Below are positions 36,521 through 44,846 of a stretch of 64,000 nucleotides of DNA, one piece after another; the stretch's first letter is position 1, and each line of letters opens with the position of its first letter. Made by a program: the position numbers and the translations under genes. The stretch spans positions 1 through 64,000 of the forward strand of contig NZ_AHAM01000144.1 of NCBI RefSeq assembly GCF_000236565.1, read 5' to 3'. The stretch comes from Mesorhizobium alhagi CCNWXJ12-2 (lineage in GTDB: Bacteria; Pseudomonadota; Alphaproteobacteria; Rhizobiales; Rhizobiaceae). Below the pieces are notes generated by a model that saw only the letters and a list, made by a program, of their open reading frames with translations, searched no databases and was not told where the DNA came from.

Positions 36521-37896
36521 GGCGCCCCGATCCGGACCTCATCAGACGCCCCGCCTATCTCTCGCTCGCCGAGCAGATCGCGCGGGCGATCCATGACGGC
36601 CGGCTGGAAAGCGGCGCGCGGCTGCCGACCCACCGGCGCATGGCCGACGATCTGAAGCTGTCGGTGCAGACGGTCAGCCGCGCCTATGAGGAACTGATCC
36701 GGCGCGGGCTGATCTCCGGCGAGATCGGCCGCGGCAGCTTCGTGCAGACGCGCCGCCGCGAACCGGATCCGCCCTACCTGCCGGAGCGGCTGGGCGAGGT
36801 CATCGACCTCTCGATCCTGAAGCCGGTCTGCGAGCCGATGCATCTCGACAGGATAAAGCGGGCGCTGGGCTGGCTGGCGGAAAACCTGCCGGCGAGTTCG
36901 GCGCTGTCGTTCCGGCCGAATGTCGTTTTCCCGCGCCACAGGGCGGTGGCGGTGGAGTGGCTGAAGGCCTGCGGCTTGAGCATTTCGCCGCAGAACATCA
37001 GCCTCACCAACGGCGCCACGGCCGGCATGACGGTCGCCCTGATGAGCGTCGCTCCACCCGGCTCAACGGTGGCGACCGAGGCGATCGGCCATCATACGTT
37101 GATCCCGCTCGCCACCTATCTCGGCTTCAACCTAGAAGGGCTGGCGATCGACGACCAGGGCATGGTCCCCGAAGCGCTTGACGCGGCCTGCCGGGAATCG
37201 CCTATCCGCGCGGTTTTCCTGCAGCCTTCGGTCATCAATCCCACCGCGACCCTGATGAGCGCCGAACGGCGCGAGGCGATCGCGGCGGTGGCGCGCAAGC
37301 ACGATCTGGCGATCATCGAAAACGACGTGCTCGGCCCGCTGGTCGAGAAGAGGCCGCCGCCGGTGGCGGCTTTTGCGCCGGAACGCACGCTCTACGTCAC
37401 CAGCTTCACCAAGATCGTGCTTCCGGGCCTGCGCATCGGCTATCTCGCCGCGCCCGACCGTTATGTCGCGGCGGTCGCGAACCGCCATCTCGTCTCGAAC
37501 TGGATGGCGACGCCGATAATGGCCGAAATCGCCACCAAATGGGTAGCGGACGGCACCGCCATGGAACTGGTCGAGTGGCAGCGCGAGGCGTTGAAACGTC
37601 GGCACGCCATCGCCGCCGAACTGTTTGCGAACGTGCCTTATCGCGCACACCGCGACGGCCTGCATGTCTGGCTGCCGCTGAGCGGCGAGCGCTCGGAAGA
37701 GGGTTTTGTCGCCCAGGCGAGGCTGCAGGGCGTGGCGATCGCGCCGGGCGCTTCGTTCAAAATTTCGCAGGACGAATGGCGGCCGGCGGTGCGCATCTCG
37801 CTCGGCTCGACGACGGAAGGCGAGCTTCGCGCCGGCCTCGGAGTGGTCGCGAAGCTGCTTCTCGGCGACCCGGAACACCTGCTTCTGGCGATCTGA
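36511..37896 (+). CDS. enuR: MocR/GntR-type PLP-binding repressor EnuR (EutR)
   Basis: This 461-residue regulator has an N-terminal GntR winged helix (LSLAEQIARAIHDGRLESGA, then the RRMADDLKLSVQTVSRAYEE recognition region) fused to a fold-type I aminotransferase domain. The PLP lysine is Lys301 in YVTSFTKIVLPG, close to the Lys302 reported for Ruegeria pomeroyi EnuR. EnuR represses ectoine catabolic genes and is relieved by N-alpha-acetyl-diaminobutyrate bound to its PLP. It is divergent from doeX and ehuA. Its ATG lies within a TCATGACA motif and has no clear ribosome site. Confidence 0.93.
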   Translation: MTLWRPDPDLIRRPAYLSLAEQIARAIHDGRLESGARLPTHRRMADDLKLSVQTVSRAYEELIRRGLISGEIGRGSFVQTRRREPDPPYLPERLGEVIDLSILKPVCEPMHLDRIKRALGWLAENLPASSALSFRPNVVFPRHRAVAVEWLKACGLSISPQNISLTNGATAGMTVALMSVAPPGSTVATEAIGHHTLIPLATYLGFNLEGLAIDDQGMVPEALDAACRESPIRAVFLQPSVINPTATLMSAERREAIAAVARKHDLAIIENDVLGPLVEKRPPPVAAFAPERTLYVTSFTKIVLPGLRIGYLAAPDRYVAAVANRHLVSNWMATPIMAEIATKWVADGTAMELVEWQREALKRRHAIAAELFANVPYRAHRDGLHVWLPLSGERSEEGFVAQARLQGVAIAPGASFKISQDEWRPAVRISLGSTTEGELRAGLGVVAKLLLGDPEHLLLAI

Positions 37897-38084
37897 ATTC
37901 CCACCTGCGGGGATAAAATCGAGCGATCTTCAGAATCTGAAACGGATTTTCTCTCGTGATTTCAGCGCTGTAGCGCGAAATCAGGACAATTCGCTATGCG
38001 AAATTTGTTCACAATGCCCTTCGTCCTGCACTCTCAGGCCGAAATAGCTGAAAATTTGCGTTCCCTTGCGGCATATGCGATAAG

Positions 38085-38102
38085 TGACCAACTAAGTGGT
38101 CA
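38085..38102. promoter_or_regulatory. Palindromic operator upstream of vapB
   Basis: TGACCA-ACTAAG-TGGTCA is a perfect 6-bp inverted repeat ending 11 bp before the vapB start, just downstream of a TATGCGATAA stretch that could serve as a -10 element. It is a likely autoregulatory site for the toxin-antitoxin pair. The rest of the 217-bp gap from enuR shows no gene. Confidence 0.6.
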
Positions 38103-38113
38103 GGAGCAATGTC

Positions 38114-38356
38114 ATGACGACGATCAGCCTAGCCGAGGCAAAGGCCAAGCTCAGCGAACTCGTCGAACGCGCAGCGGCTGGCGAAACGGTAGAGATCACC
38201 AAGCGCGGCAAGCCGGTGGCTCGCATTGTCGCGCCGAGCCAGGAGCGAAAGCCAATCAGAGCCGCTGACTTGCGTTCCATTACCGAGAAGATGACGATGC
38301 AGAAAGAGTCGGCCGGCGATTTCATGCGCTGGTTGCGCGACACTGACCGTTACTAA
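38114..38356 (+). CDS. vapB: Phd/YefM-type antitoxin
   Basis: This 80-residue antitoxin has the classic Phd/YefM N-terminus: ISLAEAKAKLSELVERAAAGE followed by VEITKRGKPVARIVAP. This part dimerises and binds DNA. The charged C-terminal tail should wrap the toxin. ATG 38114 has AGGAGC upstream and a perfect palindrome before that. It lies one nt before the PIN-domain toxin gene. The pair sits in the middle of the ectoine region, between enuR and the final two catabolic genes. Confidence 0.9.
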   Translation: MTTISLAEAKAKLSELVERAAAGETVEITKRGKPVARIVAPSQERKPIRAADLRSITEKMTMQKESAGDFMRWLRDTDRY

Positions 38357-38357
38357 A

Positions 38358-38780
38358 TTGCTCTACATCGACACATCCCTATTGGTATCGTCGCTGACGA
38401 GGGAGCCCGACTCGCCGCGTATCCAGGTGTGGTTGGAACGCGAGACCGCCGACGGCGGGCTCATCAGTTGGCTTGTCGAGACCGAGTTCTCCGCCGCGCT
38501 TTCCGTAAAACTCCGCAGGGGCGACATCGACCGAGCCGGGCGTACCGCTGCGAGGCAAGGCTTCGTCGACCTCATCGCGGTGGCGCTGGCAAGTGTTCCT
38601 GTTGAGCGGCATCACTACCAATTGGCGGCGAATTTCGCCGATCGTCATTCGCTGGGACTCCGCGCGGCCGACGCCTTGCATCTCGCCATCGCGTATGACA
38701 ACGGCGCCACACTTTGCACGCTCGACCGGCGATTGTCCGAAGCCGGTCCGGAAGTCGGTGTCGACACGATTCTTGTTTGA
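38358..38780 (+). CDS. vapC: VapC-type PIN-domain toxin
   Basis: This 140-residue PIN-domain ribonuclease has the acidic active-site residues in place: Asp5 (LYIDTS), a Glu in the VETEFSAAL helix, Asp in RAADALHLAIA and Asp in TLCTLDRRL. It starts with TTG at 38358, one base after the antitoxin stop. VapC toxins cleave tRNA or rRNA when not neutralised; the target here is unknown. The frame is intact, so the pair should be functional. Confidence 0.9.
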   Translation: MLYIDTSLLVSSLTREPDSPRIQVWLERETADGGLISWLVETEFSAALSVKLRRGDIDRAGRTAARQGFVDLIAVALASVPVERHHYQLAANFADRHSLGLRAADALHLAIAYDNGATLCTLDRRLSEAGPEVGVDTILV

Positions 38781-38922
38781 TGGTTGAGAGTACCGACGTC
38801 AGGAATTCTCTTCCTCTCCGGACTGTATGAGAGAATCTCTCTTTACGCGCCCCCGCCAACAGCCTCTTTCTCCATTATTCCTTGCTAGATTCGGCCTTGA
38901 TCCCAACCAGCGAGGCCCTTCC

Positions 38923-40416
38923 ATGTCCGCGCATTTCGCACGATCGCACCGACCCGACGCTCTCGACCGGCTTTCCGACCGCCGGCTGCTGCGCGAACTC
39001 GCCTATGTCGACGGGCACTGGACGGCGGGCGAGGCCGGCCACGGCTTTGCCGTCACCGATCCTGCCAGCAGCGAAACCGTCGCCTGGGTGGCGTCGCTTG
39101 ACGCCGGACAGACCTCGGCCGCGATAGACGCGGCGGCCATGGCCTTTCCGAAATGGAAGGCGCTGCTGCCGCAGCAGCGTTCGGCCGTGCTGCGAAAATG
39201 GTTCGAGCTGATCGTCGCCGCGAGGGAAGACCTGGCGCTGCTGATGACGCTGGAGCAGGGCAAGCCACTGGCGGAATCTCGCGGCGAGATCGATTACGCC
39301 GTCTCCTTCGTCGAATGGTATGCCGAGGAAGCGAAACGCCTCAATGCCGAGAGCGTGACCAGCCACCTTCCCGGCGCGGAAATGATGGTGCGGCGCGAGC
39401 CGCTTGGCGTCGTCGGCGTGGTGACGCCGTGGAATTTTCCCTCCGCCATGCTGACCCGCAAGGCCGCCGCGGCGCTGGCCGCCGGATGCACCATCGTCGC
39501 CCACCCCTCCTCCGAGACGCCGCTGTCGGCGCTGGCGCTGGCCGAACTGGGCGAGCGCGCCGGCCTGCCGGCGGGCGTGTTCAACATCGTCACTGGCGAC
39601 GCCGCGACGATTGTCGGCAGAATGTGCGAGGACGCCCGCGTGCGCGCGCTCTCCTTCACCGGCTCGACCGAGATCGGCCGGCTGATCGCGGCGCAATGCG
39701 CGCCGACCATGAAGCGGCTGGTGATGGAGCTTGGCGGGCATGCGCCGCTCATAATTTTTGATGACGCCGATCTCGAGCGTGCGGTGAAGATCGCCGTCGA
39801 CGCCAAATTCGCCACCTCCGGCCAGGATTGCCTCGCCGCCAACCGCATCTACGTGCAGCGCGGCATCTACGGCAAATTCTGCGAGGCCTATGCCAAGCGC
39901 ATTGCCATGCTGAATGTCGGGCATGGTCTCATGGAAGACGCCGATATCGGCCCGCTGATGCACGAGCGCGCGGTCGTCAAAGTCGAGGAGCAGGTCGCCG
40001 ACGCCATCGAGCGCGGCGCCCGGCTTGTTACCGGCGGCAAGCGGCATCCGGCCGGAAAGCTGTTCTTCCAGCCGACGCTGCTCGCCGATGTCGGCGACGA
40101 TGCGCTGATCATGCGAGAGGAGACGTTCGGCCCTGTCGCGGCGGTGACGCCTTTTGACACGGAGGCGGAGGTTGTCGCCCGCGCCAACGACACCGAATAC
40201 GGCCTCGTCGCCTACGTCGTGACCGAGAACGGCGCGCGCCAGTTGCGCATGGGCCGGGCGCTGGACTACGGCATGGTGGCGATCAACCGCGTGAAGATCA
40301 CCGGCGCGCCGATCCCCTTCGGTGGGGTCAAGCAGTCCGGCATCGGCCGCGAAGGCTCGCGGCATGGGCTGGAGGCGTTTACCGATCTGAAGTATCTGTG
40401 CCTGGATGCGGCGTGA
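38923..40416 (+). CDS. doeC: Aldehyde dehydrogenase for the last step of ectoine breakdown
   Basis: This 497-residue aldehyde dehydrogenase, similar to succinate-semialdehyde dehydrogenase, has Asn171 (TPWNFP), Glu269 (MELGG) and nucleophile Cys303 (TSGQDC). Lying next to the DoeD-type aminotransferase, it is expected to oxidise aspartate semialdehyde to aspartate. Two normally conserved positions differ. The LKP lysine of the coenzyme pocket is replaced by His in TIVAHPSSETP (residue 194), and GGNAP reads GGHAP. ATG 38923 starts the conserved part; the longer frame upstream adds a low-quality extension. The gene symbol rests on context. Confidence 0.85.
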   Translation: MSAHFARSHRPDALDRLSDRRLLRELAYVDGHWTAGEAGHGFAVTDPASSETVAWVASLDAGQTSAAIDAAAMAFPKWKALLPQQRSAVLRKWFELIVAAREDLALLMTLEQGKPLAESRGEIDYAVSFVEWYAEEAKRLNAESVTSHLPGAEMMVRREPLGVVGVVTPWNFPSAMLTRKAAAALAAGCTIVAHPSSETPLSALALAELGERAGLPAGVFNIVTGDAATIVGRMCEDARVRALSFTGSTEIGRLIAAQCAPTMKRLVMELGGHAPLIIFDDADLERAVKIAVDAKFATSGQDCLAANRIYVQRGIYGKFCEAYAKRIAMLNVGHGLMEDADIGPLMHERAVVKVEEQVADAIERGARLVTGGKRHPAGKLFFQPTLLADVGDDALIMREETFGPVAAVTPFDTEAEVVARANDTEYGLVAYVVTENGARQLRMGRALDYGMVAINRVKITGAPIPFGGVKQSGIGREGSRHGLEAFTDLKYLCLDAA

Positions 40417-40450
40417 GATTGGCTGCTCTGCTGATGTATTCTTCCCGCTT

Positions 40451-40572
40451 CGCCCCCTCCACCACGCTTCGCGTGGTCCCCCTCCCCCGCTTCGCAGGTG
40501 AGGAACCGGCGTGGCCGCTGATCCTCCCCCGTTTGCAGGGGAGGGGGACCGCCGAGGGCGGTGGAGGGGGCG
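40451..40572. repeat. Composite inverted repeat between doeC and doeD
   Basis: Outer arms CGCCCCCTCCACC (40451-40463) and GGTGGAGGGGGCG (40560-40572) enclose inner hairpins: ACCACGC/GCGTGGT around 40461-40477 and CCTCCCC/GGGGAGG around 40523-40546. The whole 217-bp gap is taken by this element and the doeD leader. No gene is seen. Confidence 0.8.
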
Positions 40573-40633
40573 CTAGACATATACATCAGGGATGCTGAAG
40601 CGCCCTTCCCTACAATGAACTGGAGTACCTGAC

Positions 40634-42013
40634 ATGCTCGACCGCTCGAACGAACTTTCCGCCTGGGATCGCGATCACTTCTTCCATCCCTCGACCCATA
40701 TGGGAACGCACGCGCGCGGGGAGTCGCCGACGCGGGTTATCGCGGGCGGCGAAGGCGTCTACATCACGGACACCAACGGCCGCACGAGTCTCGACGCCTT
40801 TGCCGGACTCTACTGCGTCAATGTCGGCTACGGCCGCCAGAAGATCGCCGACGCGATCGCCGAACAGGCGAAGAACCTCGCCTATTACCATGCCTATGTC
40901 GGCCACGGCACCGAAGCCTCGATCACGCTTTCCAAGATGATCATCGACCGCGCGCCGCAAGGCATGTCGAGGGTCTATTTCGGCCTGTCCGGCTCGGACG
41001 CCAACGAAACCAACATCAAGCTGATCTGGTACTACAACAACGTGCTCGGCCGGCCGGAGAAGAAGAAGATCATCTCGCGCTGGCGCGGCTATCACGGTTC
41101 GGGCGTGATGACCGGATCGCTGACCGGCCTCGACCTTTTCCACAACGCCTTCGACCTGCCGCGCGCGCCCATCCTGCACACCGAAGCGCCTTATTATTTC
41201 CGCCGCGCCGACCGCTCCATGAGCGAGGAGCAGTTTTCGCAGCATTGCGCGGACAAGCTCGAGGAGATGATCCTGGCTGAAGGACCGGAGACCGTCGCCG
41301 CCTTCATCGGCGAGCCGATCCTGGGCACCGGCGGCATCGTGCCGCCGCCCGCCGGCTATTGGGAAAAGATCCAGGCGGTGCTGAAGAAGTACGACGTGCT
41401 GCTGGTCGCCGACGAGGTCGTCACCGGCTTCGGCCGGCTCGGCACCATGTTCGGCTCCGACCATTACGGCATGAAGCCGGACCTGATCACCATCGCCAAG
41501 GGTCTGACCTCGGCCTACGCGCCGCTGTCGGGCGTCATCGTAGGCGAGAAGATGTGGCAGGGGCTGGTGCAGGGATCGGACCAACTCGGCTCGCTTGGCC
41601 ATGGCTGGACCTATTCGGCGCATCCGATCTGCGTGGCGGCCGGCGTCGCCAATCTGGAACTGATCGACGAGATGGACCTGGTGAAGAACGCCGGCGAGAC
41701 GGGGACGTACTTCCGCGCCGAGTTGCAGAAAGCCGTCGGCGGCCACAAGAATGTCGGCGAGGTCCGCGGCGACGGGCTGATGGCGGCGGTGGAATTCGTC
41801 GCCGACCGCGACGACCGCGTTTTCTTCGATCCATCGCAGAAGATCGGCCCACAGGTGGCGGCGGCGCTCGCCGAGCGCGGTGTCATCGGCCGCGCCATGC
41901 CGCAGGGCGATATTCTCGGCTTCGCTCCGCCGCTGTGCCTCACGAAGGAAGAGGCGGATGTGGTGGTCGCCAAGACTGCGGACGCGGTGAAGGCTGTGTT
42001 TGCGGGCGTCTAG
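40634..42013 (+). CDS. doeD: Diaminobutyrate aminotransferase (class III)
   Basis: This 459-residue class III omega-aminotransferase has PLP-binding lysine Lys289 (LITIAKGLTSAYAP), Asp260-Glu261 in VADEVVTGFGRLG, and the GLSGSDANETNIK phosphate site. In the ectoine route it converts L-2,4-diaminobutyrate to aspartate semialdehyde. GGAG lies upstream of ATG 40634. It follows the aldehyde dehydrogenase across a palindromic element, and together these two genes complete the pathway from ectoine to aspartate. The substrate is assigned by neighbourhood. Confidence 0.88.
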   Translation: MLDRSNELSAWDRDHFFHPSTHMGTHARGESPTRVIAGGEGVYITDTNGRTSLDAFAGLYCVNVGYGRQKIADAIAEQAKNLAYYHAYVGHGTEASITLSKMIIDRAPQGMSRVYFGLSGSDANETNIKLIWYYNNVLGRPEKKKIISRWRGYHGSGVMTGSLTGLDLFHNAFDLPRAPILHTEAPYYFRRADRSMSEEQFSQHCADKLEEMILAEGPETVAAFIGEPILGTGGIVPPPAGYWEKIQAVLKKYDVLLVADEVVTGFGRLGTMFGSDHYGMKPDLITIAKGLTSAYAPLSGVIVGEKMWQGLVQGSDQLGSLGHGWTYSAHPICVAAGVANLELIDEMDLVKNAGETGTYFRAELQKAVGGHKNVGEVRGDGLMAAVEFVADRDDRVFFDPSQKIGPQVAAALAERGVIGRAMPQGDILGFAPPLCLTKEEADVVVAKTADAVKAVFAGV

Positions 42014-42024
42014 TTCTGCCACGC

Positions 42025-42171
42025 CCCCTCTCCGTCTCGCTACGCTCGCCACCTCTCCCCCGCATAGCGGGGGCGAGGAACCGAACTCGCGACTGGCGCG
42101 TCGCTTCAGAACTCGGGTTCCTCGCCCCACGAAGTGGGGAGAGGTGTCGAGCGAAGCGAGACGGAGAGGGG
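42025..42171. repeat. Long composite inverted repeat after doeD
   Basis: Perfect 17-bp outer arms (CCCCTCTCCGTCTCGCT at 42025-42041, AGCGAGACGGAGAGGGG at 42155-42171) are followed by TTTTGTTCT. Inner arms (CCTCTCCCC and GGGGAGAGG) pair as well. The element could fold into one long cruciform RNA and, with its T-rich tail, might also terminate the doeD transcript. Confidence 0.8.
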
Positions 42172-42201
42172 TTTTGTTCTACAGACCAGAGTAAAAATAT
42201 C

Positions 42202-43293
42202 ATGCCACTCAACCCCTCCCTCCCCTCCACAATGGCCGCCATTCTCCTCACCGGGCATGGCGGGCTCGACAAACTTCAATACCGCACTGACGTCCCCGTC
42301 CCCTCGCCCGCCCCCGGCGAGGTGCTGGTCGAGGTGACCGCATGCGGCATGAACAACACCGACGTCTGGGTGCGACAGGGCGCGTATGGCACGGAAGAGG
42401 ACGCGGCGGCGGTTTCGACCTGGCGGCGGCAGGGCAACACGCTGACTTTTCCGCGCATCCAGGGCGCCGATACGGTCGGCCGCATCGTCGCGGTCGGCGA
42501 CGGCGTGCCGGAGAGCCGCATCGGCGAGCGGGTGATGGTCGATTTCTCGATCTACAACCGCGAGGACGATTCTCTCGCCGACATCGACTATATGGGCCAC
42601 GGCCGCGACGGCGGTTACGCCGAATACCAGGCGCTGCCGGCCGAGAACGCGCATATCGTGCGCGCCGATCTCTCCGATGTCGAGCTCGCCACCTTCTGCT
42701 GCGCCTATTTGACCGGCGAGCAGATGCTGGAGCGCGCCGGCCTGAAGGCCGGAGAGCGCGTGCTGGTGACCGGCGCTTCGGGCGGCGTCGGTTCCGGCAT
42801 CGTCCAGCTTGCCCGCGCGCGCGGCGCGATCCCCTATGCGATCGTCGGCCCCGGCAAGGAACAGGCGGTGAAGGATATCGGAGCGGAAGCGGTCATCACG
42901 CGCGGTGTCCCCGATCTTCTCGCGGCGGTGAACGAGGCGACGGCTGGACAAGCCATCGACGTGGTCGCAGATCTGGTCGGCGGCGCGATGTTCAACGATC
43001 TGCTGCGCATCCTGCGTCCCGAGGGGCGCTCCACGACGGCCGGCGCGATCGCCGGGCCGGTGGTGCAGCTCGATTTGCGGACGATGTACCTGAAGCAGCT
43101 GCAACTGCATGGGTCTTCGCAAGGCACTCGCGCGGACTTCCGCCGTATCGTCCGCTACATCGAGGAAGGCAAGATCAGGCCGCTGGTCGGCGGCGTCTAT
43201 AGACTGTCGGAATTCCACCGCGCGCAGACGGATTTCATGGCCAAGGATTTTGTGGGCAAGCTTGTGGTGGTTCCCGATAGCAAGATGTCCTGA
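42202..43293 (+). CDS. Zinc-free MDR-family quinone reductase/alcohol dehydrogenase-like protein
   Basis: This 363-residue medium-chain dehydrogenase/reductase has a GroES-like N-terminal domain and a Rossmann domain with VLVTGASGGVGSGIVQLARARGA (from about residue 191). The catalytic-zinc Cys of alcohol dehydrogenases is replaced in ACGMNNTDVWVRQG, and the structural-zinc cysteines are absent. It therefore fits the NADPH:quinone reductase side of the family. The start is ATG 42202, or ATG 42232 with MAAILLTGHGG. It follows a long repeat and precedes the convergent gluconokinase gene by 3 bp. The substrate is unknown. Confidence 0.85.
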   Translation: MPLNPSLPSTMAAILLTGHGGLDKLQYRTDVPVPSPAPGEVLVEVTACGMNNTDVWVRQGAYGTEEDAAAVSTWRRQGNTLTFPRIQGADTVGRIVAVGDGVPESRIGERVMVDFSIYNREDDSLADIDYMGHGRDGGYAEYQALPAENAHIVRADLSDVELATFCCAYLTGEQMLERAGLKAGERVLVTGASGGVGSGIVQLARARGAIPYAIVGPGKEQAVKDIGAEAVITRGVPDLLAAVNEATAGQAIDVVADLVGGAMFNDLLRILRPEGRSTTAGAIAGPVVQLDLRTMYLKQLQLHGSSQGTRADFRRIVRYIEEGKIRPLVGGVYRLSEFHRAQTDFMAKDFVGKLVVVPDSKMS

Positions 43294-43296
43294 CCG

Positions 43297-43851
43297 TCAG
43301 GCGGTTTTCGCGCGGATAAGGAATTCGGCGGCTGCCGCGACGAGTTCCGCCACGGGACGAGTGCCGTCGAGGTTCAGTGCGGCCTCGTCCCCTGCCGGCG
43401 GTTCGAGTGTGGCGAATTGGCTGTCGACCAGCGTGGCCGGCATGAAATGGCCCTTGCGGCGGCCGACGCGCTGCCTCGCCGTTTCCCGGTCGATCGCAAG
43501 ATGGATGAAGACGAGGCCCGGGCAAATCCGCCGCAGGCGGTCGCGATAGGCCCGCTTCAGCGCCGAGCAGGCGGCGACGCCGCCGCTTCCGGCGCGCGCG
43601 GCTTCGCTCAATTGCGCGCCGACCGCGTCGAGCCAGCCCGCGCGATGCGCGTCGGTCAGCGGCTGGCCGCCGGCCATGCGCGCGACGTTTTCCGGTGGAT
43701 GCAGCCCGTCGCCTTCGATGAAGCGGCAGCCCAGCGCTTCCGCGAGGCCAGAGCCGACCACCGACTTGCCGCAGCCGGCGACGCCCATCACCACGACGAC
43801 CGGCACAAGGCCGGCCGAGCCCGCCTGGTCGGGTTCCGGCTTCATTTCCAT
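43297..43851 (-). CDS. gntK: Gluconokinase
   Basis: This 184-residue GntK/IdnK-type kinase phosphorylates D-gluconate to 6-phosphogluconate. Walker A is GVAGCGKS (Lys29), followed by the family marks FIEGDGLHPPENVARMAGGQPLTD and the CSALKRAYRDRLR region. ATG 43851 has GGTGAG upstream and lies 8 nt after the second sugar permease gene, so it belongs to the importer operon. This suggests that the importer brings in gluconate or a sugar metabolised through it. Confidence 0.92.
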   Translation of the reverse strand: MEMKPEPDQAGSAGLVPVVVVMGVAGCGKSVVGSGLAEALGCRFIEGDGLHPPENVARMAGGQPLTDAHRAGWLDAVGAQLSEAARAGSGGVAACSALKRAYRDRLRRICPGLVFIHLAIDRETARQRVGRRKGHFMPATLVDSQFATLEPPAGDEAALNLDGTRPVAELVAAAAEFLIRAKTA

Positions 43852-43859
43852 AGTTGAAC

Positions 43860-44846
43860 TCACCTGCTGGCCGGCGCGCGCCCGTAGAGCAGCAGCATGC
43901 CGATGATGACGACACCGTAGATCACCTGGCGTCCCGCTTCGGGCATCTGCATAACCGACAGGATCGACTGCAGCAAGGTGATGAGGATGACGCCGGCGAC
44001 CGTGCCGAGGTAGGAGCCGCGGCCGCCCAGGATCGAGGTGCCGCCGAGCACGACGGCGGCGATGGCCGGCAGCAGGTAGGCGTCGCCCATGGCCTGCGCC
44101 GCCTTGGATGCGTATCCGGCAAGCAACACGCCGCCGAAGGCCGAGAGCCCGCCGGAGACGGCGAAGGCGATCATGACGATGCGCCGCGTGTCGACGCCGG
44201 AGAGATAAGCGGCGCGCTCGCGGTTGCCGATGGCGTAGACGGCGCGGCCGAATGTCGTGCGGGTCAGGACGAACACCATGGCCGCGCCGACGATGGCCCA
44301 TACCACGACGGCGTTGGGCACGCCGGGCAAAAGGAAGCCGGTGGCGAGCCAGCGCATGGCCGCCGAGGCGGAATCCTGGGGCGAGAAGCCGCCCGTATGC
44401 ACAACCATCAGCCCTTGCGCGACGGCGTTGGTGGCGAGCGTGATGATCATGGAGGGGATGCGCAGATAGGCGACGCCGATGCCGTTGACCAAGCCGATCA
44501 GGACGCCGCAGGCGATGCCGAACGGGATGGCCAGCACCATGCCGGCCGTGCCGTGCGCGGCCGCAGCGCAGGCCATCATCGCCCCGACCGCGACCACCCA
44601 GGGGACGGAAAGGTCGATCTGGCCGAGCAGGATGACGAGCATCATGCCCGATGCGATGACGCCGAGGAAGGAGGCCACCTTGAGCTGCTGCAGCAGATAT
44701 TCCGGCGACAGGAAACTCGTCGAATAGAGGCTGCCGAAAATCAGCAGCAGGATGATGCAGGCAAAGGCGGTGGCGACCGCCGGGTCGGCGCGGCGCAGGA
44801 AGCCGGGCATATGGCTGGCGATGCGGGGTGTCGTCGTGTCGCTCAC
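43860..44846 (-). CDS. Sugar ABC transporter permease (RbsC-like) 2
   Basis: This 328-residue inner-membrane permease of the ribose/xylose/galactose type has eight to ten helices. GQIDLSVPWVVAVGAMMACA and AVVLGGTSILGGRGSYLGT are family signatures. It starts with GTG 44846, overlapping the preceding permease stop by 4 nt (GTGA), so the two permeases are coupled and probably form a heterodimer. It is followed by gntK. The sugar is not identifiable from the sequence. Confidence 0.9.
   Translation of the reverse strand: MSDTTTPRIASHMPGFLRRADPAVATAFACIILLLIFGSLYSTSFLSPEYLLQQLKVASFLGVIASGMMLVILLGQIDLSVPWVVAVGAMMACAAAAHGTAGMVLAIPFGIACGVLIGLVNGIGVAYLRIPSMIITLATNAVAQGLMVVHTGGFSPQDSASAAMRWLATGFLLPGVPNAVVVWAIVGAAMVFVLTRTTFGRAVYAIGNRERAAYLSGVDTRRIVMIAFAVSGGLSAFGGVLLAGYASKAAQAMGDAYLLPAIAAVVLGGTSILGGRGSYLGTVAGVILITLLQSILSVMQMPEAGRQVIYGVVIIGMLLLYGRAPASR

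Noticed and set aside
38820-38922. N-terminal extension of the ectoine-pathway aldehyde dehydrogenase from ATG 38827
   Set aside because: The 32 extra residues do not resemble the family or a targeting signal. The conserved protein starts near ATG 38923.
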